A DNA stretch of 64,000 nucleotides from Flammeovirgaceae bacterium UBA7330 (lineage in GTDB: Bacteria; Bacteroidota; Bacteroidia; Cytophagales; Cyclobacteriaceae), in contig DKPQ01000001.1 of NCBI GenBank assembly GCA_002471275.1, positions 92,313 through 156,312 of the forward strand. The letters run 5' to 3'. Made by a program: the position numbers and the translations under genes. Position 1 is the first letter of the stretch. Each line of letters begins with the position of its first letter. A model generated the notes under the pieces. It ran no database searches, was not told the DNA's origin, and was given only the letters and a program-made list of their open reading frames with translations. Positions 36,217 to 43,584 of the stretch are shown piece after piece.

Positions 36217-36456
36217 CTAATGATGCACTACAACGTGCCTTCGATGAGATCTGCGGATCTTTCTTTCCAACCTCGCATTTCTTCGGTGCAAACGCTTATG
36301 TCTGATATGTGCTTTTTTATGAGCGATCGCGTGATTGGTGGATTTAACCACAACCACACACTGATCAACTGTTTTGTGAATGGTGACTTTGTCTTTGGCT
36401 GTTGCCGAAAAAATAAAGAGCAACAACATATATACGGTGAATATTAATCTTTTCAT
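36217..36456 (-). CDS. Small exported His/Arg-rich protein behind leader copy 2
   Basis: The start is the ATG at 36456 (MKRLIF), not the upstream in-frame one, because a clean signal peptide (MKRLIFTVYMLLLFIFSATAK) begins there. The mature part of about 58 residues is extremely basic: nearly half of the final 35 residues are His or Arg (HKKAHIRHKRLHRRN, ending SHRRHVVVHH). One Cys is present. Such composition would bind metal ions, nucleic acid or acidic polysaccharide. The mRNA carries the 44-base duplicated leader at its 5' end and an intrinsic terminator at its 3' end. No family is recognised. Confidence 0.75.
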   Translation of the reverse strand: MKRLIFTVYMLLLFIFSATAKDKVTIHKTVDQCVVVVKSTNHAIAHKKAHIRHKRLHRRNARLERKIRRSHRRHVVVHH

Positions 36457-36496
36457 GTGTGTATAGTTAATTTTTAATTGGACACATGGAATTCGC
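36453..36496 (-). repeat. Duplicated 44-base leader, copy 2
   Basis: This is the partner of 29001-29044 (41 of 44 identical). It contains the mini-ORF MCPIKN and ends in the ATG of the small exported protein. CATGTGT (including the mini-ORF start) is exactly complementary to ACACATG (including the gene start), giving a 7-bp stem with a 21-base loop. Similarity fades upstream, with only scattered matches such as CCAACC about 27 bases further. Confidence 0.75.
36467..36487 (-). CDS. Leader mini-ORF MCPIKN, copy 2
   Basis: Codons ATG TGT CCA ATT AAA AAT TAA, 10 bases before the start of the His/Arg-rich protein. The Pro and Ile codons differ from copy 1 only at third positions. A ribosome on this mini-ORF would melt the stem that covers the main start codon, which suggests translational coupling (inference). 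Confidence 0.4.
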   Translation of the reverse strand: MCPIKN

Positions 36497-36858
36497 ATGA
36501 TTGATATTCTGCTTAGGTTGGTGTTTGCCTAATCATGCTCATTTCATGGCAGTAAATTTTAAGTTGTTTGGTGCTTAGACACCCTGCCAGGTAAAAGGTT
36601 TAAATGGTATTAGCTAAAAAAATGATAATACTTGTTGAGGATGATTATTGCAAGAAAAGCAAGGAAGGCAGAAACTTCGAAAATAAGAAAAATAAGATTC
36701 CAGTCTGATTTGTTTTTGCTCACCATGTATTGGTGTTATGTAATTGTTCTCACAATTTTAACCAAAAATGAAGAACAAATGGGGATTTTATCGCTATCCT
36801 CATTTTTTTTATCCACAAATTTATCACCTGTTTATCCACATTTAAGTGAGAGCTGAAT
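36497..36858. other. Gap between leader copy 2 and the LOG gene
   Basis: This AT-rich 360-base stretch between two leftward genes holds no gene I can defend. A rightward 74-codon frame at 36632-36856 has no initiation signal, no family resemblance and atypical composition, so I leave it out. The promoter for the leader copy 2 gene must lie at its left end. Confidence 0.5.
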
Positions 36859-37413
36859 TCATTTTACCATTGAAAATTCCTGGATTTTATCCAACAGGAC
36901 TTCGGGGTCTTCTTCAATGATCAGCGTTTTTGCGATTTTTTTAGATAAAAACCCTTCTTCTATCATGTGATTGAAAAACGCCATGAACTTGTCGAAGTAA
37001 TGATTGGGGTTGTAGATCGCACAGGCTTTCTGGTGGTAATCGAGCTGTAGCCACGTAAAGACTTCAATAAATTCTTCAAGCGTCCCAATTCCGCCGGGCA
37101 TGGCGATGAAAGCATCAGACAGGTCTGCCATCATGGCTTTACGCTCGTGCATGTTTTTTACAATATGCAGTTTGGTGATCCCTGTGTGACCGAGCTCCCA
37201 ACCCATGAGTTTTTCGGGGATCACACCCTGCACTTCGCCCTTGTTTTTTAGCATTTCCTCAGCCAGGACGCCCATGAGGCCTACTTTGCCGCCACCATAT
37301 ACCAGCCCGATATTTCTTTGGTGAAAATGTTGCATCAGGTTTCTGGCTTCCTCGACATAGATTGGGTTATTTCCACTGCTGGATCCACAAAAGACTGCGA
37401 TGCGATTGATCAT
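36859..37413 (-). CDS. LOG-family nucleoside 5'-monophosphate phosphoribohydrolase
   Basis: The ATG at 37413 (MINRIAVFCGSSSG) is preferred over an in-frame TTG nine codons earlier. The 184-residue protein has the Rossmann-like LOG/TIGR00730 fold: IAVFCGSSSGNNP near 5, GLVYGGGKVGLMG near 40, and the signature PGGIGTLEEFIEVFTW near 104 with the catalytic Glu and the GGxGT phosphate loop. Members cleave AMP-type nucleotides to base and ribose phosphate and make cytokinins in plants; in bacteria the role is often nucleotide housekeeping. It is followed by no operon partner and diverges from the cystathionine beta-synthase gene. Confidence 0.9.
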   Translation of the reverse strand: MINRIAVFCGSSSGNNPIYVEEARNLMQHFHQRNIGLVYGGGKVGLMGVLAEEMLKNKGEVQGVIPEKLMGWELGHTGITKLHIVKNMHERKAMMADLSDAFIAMPGGIGTLEEFIEVFTWLQLDYHQKACAIYNPNHYFDKFMAFFNHMIEEGFLSKKIAKTLIIEEDPEVLLDKIQEFSMVK

Positions 37414-37437
37414 GCGTTGTTTATTTTTTTGCACATT

Positions 37438-37445
37438 CAAAACTA
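37438..37445 (-). promoter_or_regulatory. Candidate -7 box for the LOG gene (TAGTTTTG)
   Basis: Read leftward, TAGTTTTG fits the TAnnTTTG consensus and ends 24 bases before the preferred ATG at 37413. If real, the transcript would start close to position 37431, which excludes the upstream TTG as a start. No clear -33 element is seen. Confidence 0.35.
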
Positions 37446-37524
37446 TTCAGAATCAGGAATTGTATCCTTTATAAGGAATAATATTTATAAAATAACAACC
37501 AGGCTATGTGTGTCGTAATATCCA

Positions 37525-37532
37525 TAGCTTTG
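37525..37532 (+). promoter_or_regulatory. Candidate -7 box for cystathionine beta-synthase (TAGCTTTG)
   Basis: TAGCTTTG is a full match to TAnnTTTG and lies 69 bases before the start codon at 37602, leaving a 5' UTR of about 60 bases. The -33 TTTG is not evident, so the call is tentative. Confidence 0.4.
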
Positions 37533-37601
37533 TTAAAATAAATTAAGCTTAAAAACAGGTCCCAATAAGCAACAGGGACTCCAAAGACAATTAAAAGGAA
37601 C

Positions 37602-38978
37602 ATGAAATACTATGAATCCATAGTTGATACCATCGGAAACACCCCATTGGTTAAGCTAAATTCGGTCAATAAGGGCATTGCAGGCACCATTCTGGTGAAA
37701 GTGGAATATTTCAATCCCGGTAACTCTGTGAAAGACCGGATAGCACTGAAGATGATCGAAGATGCTGAGCAGAAAGGCGAGCTCAAGCCCGGGGGTACCA
37801 TCATCGAAGGCACATCTGGCAATACAGGCATGGGGCTGGCACTGGTAGCTATTGCGAAAGGCTATCGATGCATTTTTACGCTCTCTGACAAGCAGTCACA
37901 GGAAAAGATCAATATCCTCAGGGCTGTGGGGGCAGAGGTGATCGTGTGCCCGACCAACGTACCACCGGACGATCCCAGGTCATATTATTCTGTCGCTAAA
38001 AAACTGAATCGGGAAATCCCGAATTCAATCTATCCGAATCAATATGATAATTTGTCGAACACAGAAGCTCATTATGAAACCACCGGACCAGAGATCTGGA
38101 GAGACACGGAGGGTAAAATCACCCATTATGTGGCAGGTATGGGGACCGGTGGTACCATCAGTGGAACATCCAGGTATTTAAAGGAGCAAAACAAAGATGT
38201 TGTCACTGTTGGGGTCGATACCTATGGATCTGTCTTCAAAAAGTACAAGGAAACGGGAGAGTTTGATACCAAAGAGATCTATCCGTACCTTACTGAGGGC
38301 ATTGGGGAAGATATCTTACCTAAAAACGTCGATTTCAGCCTGGTGGATTACATTGTGAAGGTGACGGATAAGGATGGAGCCATCATGGCAAGAAAGCTGG
38401 CCAAAGAAGAAGGATTGTTTGTTGGCTGGTCGTGTGGATCGGCGGTATATGGCGCCCTGGAGTATGCACGTGATAACCTGAAAAAAGACGATGTGATGGT
38501 GATCATCCTTCCGGACCATGGTACCCGCTACCTCGCCAAAGTCTACAATGACGACTGGATGAAAGACCACGGCTTTTTTGAATCCATGAAATTTGCTACA
38601 GCCAAAGATATTGTCCGGTATAAGCATGCCAACGGAGAGTTGAGAACAATTAGTCAGGACGCCAAAATTGGTGAGGCGATTCATTTAATGAATAAACACG
38701 CTATCAGTCAAATACCGGTGGTAGATGATAAAAATGAATTCGTGGGTAGCCTGAATGACTCCAAAGTATTGAAAAACCTGATCGAAAACCCTCAGCTGAA
38801 GGAAAAACCAGTGAAAGAAATCATGGATGAGTCCTTCCAGTTTGTTGGGATGGATAATACCCTCGATGTACTTTCTTCACTCATCAATAAAGAGAATAAA
38901 GCCTTGCTGGTACGGGATGAAAAGAAAAAAGTGCACATCATCACACAAAGTGACCTCCTGATGGCAATCACCAATTGA
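37602..38978 (+). CDS. Cystathionine beta-synthase with C-terminal CBS pair
   Basis: A 458-residue PLP enzyme of fold type II. The lysine that binds PLP is in NPGNSVKDRIALKMI near 43, and EGTSGNTGMGLALVA near 70 and MGTGGTISGTSRYL near 182 bind the cofactor phosphate. Residues about 335-458 form two CBS motifs (AISQIPVVDDKNEFVGSL and NKALLVRDEKKKVHIITQ), which in eukaryotic CBS respond to S-adenosylmethionine and elsewhere to adenine nucleotides. It condenses serine (or O-acetylserine) with homocysteine or sulfide. The presence of the CBS pair favours cystathionine beta-synthase over plain cysteine synthase. A terminator follows. Confidence 0.88.
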   Translation: MKYYESIVDTIGNTPLVKLNSVNKGIAGTILVKVEYFNPGNSVKDRIALKMIEDAEQKGELKPGGTIIEGTSGNTGMGLALVAIAKGYRCIFTLSDKQSQEKINILRAVGAEVIVCPTNVPPDDPRSYYSVAKKLNREIPNSIYPNQYDNLSNTEAHYETTGPEIWRDTEGKITHYVAGMGTGGTISGTSRYLKEQNKDVVTVGVDTYGSVFKKYKETGEFDTKEIYPYLTEGIGEDILPKNVDFSLVDYIVKVTDKDGAIMARKLAKEEGLFVGWSCGSAVYGALEYARDNLKKDDVMVIILPDHGTRYLAKVYNDDWMKDHGFFESMKFATAKDIVRYKHANGELRTISQDAKIGEAIHLMNKHAISQIPVVDDKNEFVGSLNDSKVLKNLIENPQLKEKPVKEIMDESFQFVGMDNTLDVLSSLINKENKALLVRDEKKKVHIITQSDLLMAITN

Positions 38979-39030
38979 TTTTTGTATATTTGATATAATA
39001 ATCAATTAAACTTTTAACTCTTTGCTTGCA

Positions 39031-39063
39031 AACCCTGATGTCACCAAGATGTCAGGGTTTTTT
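39031..39063 (+). terminator. Rho-independent terminator after cystathionine beta-synthase
   Basis: AACCCTGA (39031-39038) pairs with TCAGGGTT (39052-39059), followed by a run of six T's. The 13-base loop is longer than ideal. It ends the rightward transcript before the convergent serine hydrolase gene, whose stop is 16 bases further. Confidence 0.7.
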
Positions 39064-39078
39064 ATTACCAAGAAGCGC

Positions 39079-40611
39079 TTAATTGGCCTTTACCAAATCC
39101 ACTTCATCAAAGAAGATGTCATAATTCGGTACATCGAAGTGCAAGCCTGTGACAGTCAGGTCCACATCCAGCTTAAACTGGAGCAGTCCAAAGCCAAACC
39201 AGGCATGATCTTCATTCCAGCTTATTTCCCAGGTGTCGTAATGCCAATGGTTGAGCGTGGCATTGAGTGCCGGCGCATTTTCAAAAGCCAGCTTTAGCTG
39301 TTTACCTTCCAGGGTGATGGTCACTTTGCCATGCATTTCAGAATGAAAATTGCCGGTGTATGTATCAAGATCCAGCGTGGGCTTTGTCTTCTTCACCTGG
39401 GCTGACCGTAGCTGTTCGATCCTGCCAGGGCCACTGGATCCCTGGTAAGAGAGCATTTCCCCGGACCAGTCACGGACCTCTGCATCAAGGAACATGTCTA
39501 TGATATAAAAACACAGGGGATCTGAAATGCTTTTCATGGAATTGGTGAGGATAACGATACCCAGGTTTTCCTCAGGCACCATCATCACTTTAGAGTACAT
39601 ACCATCATAGCCGCCCCCATGAGAGACCACCTGCTTGTTGCGATAAGTGTCCAGGCTCCATCCGAGTCCGTAGCCTTTATATATTTTTCCGGGGATCAAT
39701 TCACGGTCCCGATCGGTCAACAGCCTGGCATTGTGAATGCTCCACATGATTTGTTGTTGCCGGATGGGGATGATCGTATCAGTGCCCACTATACCTTCAT
39801 TTAGCTGTAGTTTTATCCATTGGGCCATGTCATGGGCAGAAGATATGATGCCTCCGGCAGCCCCCATATTGTCCCAGTTCACCCAATTGATCACCTGGTT
39901 CCCGCCGTAATATGGCCTATGAGGTGAAGCCACATTGGACGTGCCTGGTAGCACATTCGTGGAAGTGACCGTCCTTTCCATGTTTAGAGGCTTGAAAAAC
40001 GCAGAATCAGCAAAAATGTCCCATGATTGACCACTGATGGCTTTGATTACCTCACCAGCGGCAATAAACATCAGGTTGGAATAGCCATAGCCGTCCCTGA
40101 AACCAAAAGCCTGAGGTACGAACTGAATTTTGCTCACTACCTCTTCTGTGGAGAGGTTAGACTTGTACCACATCAGATCACCACTATAAGTGCCCAGGCC
40201 CACCCGGTGGCACAGCAGATCCTCTACTGTGACCGCTGCTGTCACATAGGGATCATAAAGCTTGAAATGGGGAAGGATCTCATGTACTTTATCTGACCAG
40301 TTCAGCTTGCCCTGCTCCACCAGGAGGGCGAGCGACGTACTGATAAAGGCTTTGGTATTGGATGCGATGGCAAAGAGGGTATGCTCATCCACTCTTTCTG
40401 GCTTTCCGGAGGTGATAAAACCATAGCCTCTTGAGAGGACGATCTCCCCATCTTTCACAATCGCCACGGCCATGCCGGGTATGTTCCAGTCCTGCCTTGC
40501 TTTGATGATGTAATTGTCAATTTCTTTCAGGTCTTGCGAGAAGCCTTCTAATGAAGAAAGGAAGACGCAGGAGATGAGAAAAACCTTGAATTTCACTGTT
40601 GATACCTTCAT
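39079..40611 (-). CDS. Beta-lactamase-fold serine hydrolase with C-terminal DUF3471-like domain
   Basis: The ATG at 40611 has AAAGGA upstream and begins the signal peptide (FKVFLISCVFLSSLEGFSQ), so it is preferred over 40641. The 510-residue protein has a class C beta-lactamase-like domain to about residue 375: SNTK (SxxK) in FAIASNTKAFIST near 85, the YSN motif in YGYSNLMFIAAGE near 183, and SHGGGYDGMYSK (HxG) near 327. The remaining 120 residues resemble the DUF3471 domain (TYTGNFHSEMHGKVTITLEGKQL) that follows many such hydrolases. All three motifs are intact, so an active periplasmic peptidase or esterase is likely. It is divergent from nuoH. Confidence 0.86.
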   Translation of the reverse strand: MKVSTVKFKVFLISCVFLSSLEGFSQDLKEIDNYIIKARQDWNIPGMAVAIVKDGEIVLSRGYGFITSGKPERVDEHTLFAIASNTKAFISTSLALLVEQGKLNWSDKVHEILPHFKLYDPYVTAAVTVEDLLCHRVGLGTYSGDLMWYKSNLSTEEVVSKIQFVPQAFGFRDGYGYSNLMFIAAGEVIKAISGQSWDIFADSAFFKPLNMERTVTSTNVLPGTSNVASPHRPYYGGNQVINWVNWDNMGAAGGIISSAHDMAQWIKLQLNEGIVGTDTIIPIRQQQIMWSIHNARLLTDRDRELIPGKIYKGYGLGWSLDTYRNKQVVSHGGGYDGMYSKVMMVPEENLGIVILTNSMKSISDPLCFYIIDMFLDAEVRDWSGEMLSYQGSSGPGRIEQLRSAQVKKTKPTLDLDTYTGNFHSEMHGKVTITLEGKQLKLAFENAPALNATLNHWHYDTWEISWNEDHAWFGFGLLQFKLDVDLTVTGLHFDVPNYDIFFDEVDLVKAN

Positions 40612-40737
40612 TGAATATGATCCTTTTATGGCTATTATCATGAAATTTGAGATATCCCGATCAATTAAACAAGCAAAGCTTTCTCAAAGGTATTTTTCTG
40701 CTAAGTGGTAACCCATTAATTTAGCCGTTCAAACCCC

Positions 40738-40744
40738 AGGAGGA
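40738..40744 (+). promoter_or_regulatory. Strong Shine-Dalgarno sequence of nuoH (AGGAGGA)
   Basis: AGGAGGA lies 4 bases before the nuoH ATG. Most genes in the window show no such sequence, so this fixes the nuoH start and suggests high translation. Confidence 0.7.
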
Positions 40745-40748
40745 ACAA

Positions 40749-41786
40749 ATGATAACATTCCTATTTTTCCTGCCATTCATTCTTTTGATTGTCGTCATTG
40801 GCGTTTATAGTGAGCGAAAAATAGCGGCATTCATACAAAGCCGATACGGTCCGATGGAGGTAGGCCCCAAGGGAATTATTCAATCCATTGCCGATCTGGT
40901 GAAGATGCTTCAAAAAGAAGACATTAAACCGGATAACGTTGACAAACCTTTATTCCTGGTAGCGCCGCTTATCGTTTTTGCTGCCATTTTTGCCGGGTTT
41001 TCGGTGCTCCCGATGACCATCGAGATAGGTGGAGCCCAGATCCATACCGGGCTGTTTTTCCTATTGGCCATTGTATCCCTTGATGTACTGGGGATCCTGA
41101 TGGCGGGCTGGGGATCCAACAACAAATATTCATACTATGGAGCCATGCGTGCTGTGGCACAGATTGTTTCCTACGAAATACCCCTGGGATTGAGTGTATT
41201 GGGCGTAGTGATGTTTACGCAGACCCTGGACCTTCAGGAGATCAGCAGCCAGCAGGGGATAGGATCTTTGATTTTCGGTCTTTCTACCGGGTATCAGGTG
41301 AGTGGTTTTCTGGCCTGGAACGTATTTCAGATGCCTATCCTGTGGGTATCATTTTTAATCTTCTTTATCGCTGGCCTGGCAGAGTCCAACCGGACGCCAT
41401 TTGACCTTCCAGAGTCAGAGTCTGAGATCATAGGTGGTTATCACACGGAATATTCAGGGTTTCGATGGGGCATTTTCATGCTGTCGGAGTATGCTATGAT
41501 GCTACTCGTTTCTTTCCTAGCGGCCATTTTGTTTTTTGGTGGATGGCAGACGCCTTTCCCAAACATTGGACCTTTAAAACTTTATGACATGACCACCGGA
41601 ACGGAGTGGGGTGTTTTTTGGTTGGTTTTAAAAGTTATTGGATTCATCTTTATCCAGATCTGGATACGCTGGAGCTATCCAAGGCTGCGGGTTGACCAAT
41701 TGATGAGTTTGTCGTGGAAGTATCTGACGCCGGCATCCATCATCATTCTGTTTATTGTTGGAATTTGGAAGTTGATAATTGTATAA
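40749..41786 (+). CDS. nuoH: NADH-quinone oxidoreductase subunit H
   Basis: NuoH is the membrane subunit of respiratory complex I that, with NuoB and NuoD, forms the quinone-binding chamber. The 345-residue chain has about eight membrane segments. Typical motifs are seen: YSERKIAAFIQSRYGPMEVGPKGIIQSIADLVKM near 20-60, the acidic GLAESNRTPFDLPESESEIIGGYHTEYSG loop near 215-245 with the conserved Glu/Asp residues, and RWSYPRLRVDQLM near 305. It is the first gene of a seven-gene unit nuoHIJKLMN; nuoA-G are not in the window. Confidence 0.95.
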   Translation: MITFLFFLPFILLIVVIGVYSERKIAAFIQSRYGPMEVGPKGIIQSIADLVKMLQKEDIKPDNVDKPLFLVAPLIVFAAIFAGFSVLPMTIEIGGAQIHTGLFFLLAIVSLDVLGILMAGWGSNNKYSYYGAMRAVAQIVSYEIPLGLSVLGVVMFTQTLDLQEISSQQGIGSLIFGLSTGYQVSGFLAWNVFQMPILWVSFLIFFIAGLAESNRTPFDLPESESEIIGGYHTEYSGFRWGIFMLSEYAMMLLVSFLAAILFFGGWQTPFPNIGPLKLYDMTTGTEWGVFWLVLKVIGFIFIQIWIRWSYPRLRVDQLMSLSWKYLTPASIIILFIVGIWKLIIV

Positions 41787-41795
41787 CCCCGATTC

Positions 41796-42785
41796 ATGAG
41801 TCAATATTTTAAAGATATAGGTACATCCTTCAAAACCCTCACCAAAGGGCTAAAGATCACTTTTGGGTACCTGAAGCAATCCTATAAGTCGCGAAAACCT
41901 TATGGGATTTTTGAGGAGGAATACTTCTCTCAGAATGAGGGGATTTTTACCCTTCAGTATCCACATGAAATGATCCCCGTACCCGATAATGGAAGGTACA
42001 GACTTCATAATGAAATTGATGACTGTATCGTATGTGATAAATGTGCAAAAGTTTGCCCCGTAGACTGCATCGACATAGAGCCCATCCGGGCTACGGAGAC
42101 CATTGGGCTCACTTCTGATGGTACGCCAAAGCGGATTCATGCTGCCAAGTTTGACATCGACATGAGTAAGTGCTGCTTCTGTGGGCTTTGTACCACGGTC
42201 TGCCCTACGGAATGTCTCACCATGACCAAGACATTTGATTTCTCTGAGGAGGACGTCAGGAATCACAATTACTCGTTTTCCGAAATGAGTCTGGCAGATA
42301 TTGCATTGAAACAAAAAGAGCTGGAGGAATTTCAGAAGGCGAAGGAACAGCCTGCTACTACAAGTACGGAAGGGGAGTCTGCCCAGCCGGCAGCTGCTGC
42401 CCGACCTAAGCCGACATTCAAGCCTAAAGTGATGGCCAGGCCTAAGCCGGTAGCCAAAACAGGTACAGAGGAAACACCTAAAGCAGCAAAACCAAAGGTA
42501 ATCGTGAAACCCAAGGTAGCACCAAAGGCGTCCGGTGAATCCCCAAAAGCACAACCGAAACCCAAGGTGCTTGTGAAACCCAAGATATCAGGTGCTAAGG
42601 TTCAGCCAAAGCCTGTCACGAAACCCGGGGCTGCGGAAGAAACTAAGAAGACGCAGGCGAAGCCTAAGATTGTACCCAAAACCAAGGCTTCTGAAGACAG
42701 TCCTAAGGATCAGGTAAAACCAGTGGTGAAACCCAAGTTTAAGCCCAGACCTATGGTGCCAAAGAAACCCAAGGATGATAAATGA
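41796..42785 (+). CDS. nuoI: NADH-quinone oxidoreductase subunit I with long Pro/Lys/Ala tail
   Basis: NuoI carries iron-sulfur clusters N6a and N6b and hands electrons towards NuoB and quinone. The first 165 residues are a normal NuoI: CIVCDKCAKVCPVDC from Cys77 and CCFCGLCTTVCPTEC from Cys126 give two 4Fe-4S motifs. The protein then goes on for another 150 residues to 329, about twice the family length, as a low-complexity tail of Lys, Pro, Ala and Val with repeated KPKV/KPK units (VKPKVAPK, KPKVLVKPK, TKPGAAEET). The tail is likely disordered and strongly basic. The gene overlaps nuoJ by 4 bases. Confidence 0.93.
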   Translation: MSQYFKDIGTSFKTLTKGLKITFGYLKQSYKSRKPYGIFEEEYFSQNEGIFTLQYPHEMIPVPDNGRYRLHNEIDDCIVCDKCAKVCPVDCIDIEPIRATETIGLTSDGTPKRIHAAKFDIDMSKCCFCGLCTTVCPTECLTMTKTFDFSEEDVRNHNYSFSEMSLADIALKQKELEEFQKAKEQPATTSTEGESAQPAAAARPKPTFKPKVMARPKPVAKTGTEETPKAAKPKVIVKPKVAPKASGESPKAQPKPKVLVKPKISGAKVQPKPVTKPGAAEETKKTQAKPKIVPKTKASEDSPKDQVKPVVKPKFKPRPMVPKKPKDDK

Positions 42786-43276
42786 TCACTAGTATTCTTA
42801 CCTACATATTCACTGCAATCACCATAGCCCCGATTGTGTACATCCTGATCACCAAAAATGTAATCAGGGCGGTTTTCTCTCTGGCATTTAGCTTTTTGGG
42901 ATTATCGGGATTATATGTCTTGCTGAATGCAGAGTTTATGGCTGTGGTACAGCTGTTGATTTATGCTGGTGGGATCATTGTACTGATGGTTTTCGGTTTG
43001 ATGCTGACTAAAACAACATTAAATAAAGGGTTTATCACCCAGCACAGATCCTTGTTTTTTGGTTCTCTGGTATCTTTCCTGCTTTTCATTAGCCTGGCTG
43101 CTCTGGCTGCTCAGTCACGGTTCAAAGTGGGATTTATTGAGCAAACAGGAGATCCGGTGGCTCAGATCGGTCAGTTATTCTTAACGGACTTCATCATTGC
43201 TTTTGAGGTCGTGGCATTTCTGTTGTTGGTGGCCCTGGTCGGTGCATCCTATTTGGCTAAAAAATCCGGAGAATGA
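42782..43276 (+). CDS. nuoJ: NADH-quinone oxidoreductase subunit J
   Basis: A 164-residue membrane subunit of complex I with five hydrophobic segments. NAEFMAVVQLLIYAGGIIVLMVFGLML near residues 50-77 is the conserved NuoJ core, whose helix switches between alpha and pi forms in structures. The ATG overlaps the nuoI stop, and its own TGA overlaps the nuoK start, so translation is coupled on both sides. Confidence 0.93.
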   Translation: MITSILTYIFTAITIAPIVYILITKNVIRAVFSLAFSFLGLSGLYVLLNAEFMAVVQLLIYAGGIIVLMVFGLMLTKTTLNKGFITQHRSLFFGSLVSFLLFISLAALAAQSRFKVGFIEQTGDPVAQIGQLFLTDFIIAFEVVAFLLLVALVGASYLAKKSGE

Positions 43277-43584
43277 TGGAAATGATCAATCCGACATATT
43301 TTGTGTTTTTATCTCTGTTCATTTTTTGTGCAGGGATCGCGATTGTTATCATCAAACGAAGTGCAATCTTCGTCCTGATAGGGATTGAATTGATGCTGAA
43401 TGCTGCCAACCTGAATCTTGTCTATTTCTCGCAGTTCGATCCGGGAATGAACGGTGTGATGACATCCATTTTTGTGGTTGTGCTCGCCGCTGCCGAGGTC
43501 TCTATCGCCCTGGCCATTCTGCTGAATATTTTCAAGCACTACAAAATTACTGATCCGGACGAATTAACCTCATTGAAAAACTAG
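43273..43584 (+). CDS. nuoK: NADH-quinone oxidoreductase subunit K
   Basis: A 103-residue complex I subunit with three membrane helices. The two conserved buried glutamates on the proton path are present, in IGIELMLNAANLNLV near 38 and AAAEVSIALAILL near 73. The start is either the ATG at 43273, overlapping the nuoJ TGA, or the next codon at 43276; the difference is one Met. Its TAG is followed at once by the nuoL start. Confidence 0.93.
   Translation: MMEMINPTYFVFLSLFIFCAGIAIVIIKRSAIFVLIGIELMLNAANLNLVYFSQFDPGMNGVMTSIFVVVLAAAEVSIALAILLNIFKHYKITDPDELTSLKN

Noticed and set aside
36632..36856. Rightward 74-codon frame in the gap before the LOG gene
   Set aside because: No start signal, no recognisable domain and AT-driven composition; the gap is better read as non-coding.
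41850..42554. Leftward 234-codon open frame with Cys-, Leu- and Arg-rich product
   Set aside because: It is antisense to nuoI; the composition is a mirror of the KPKV-rich tail and cluster motifs.
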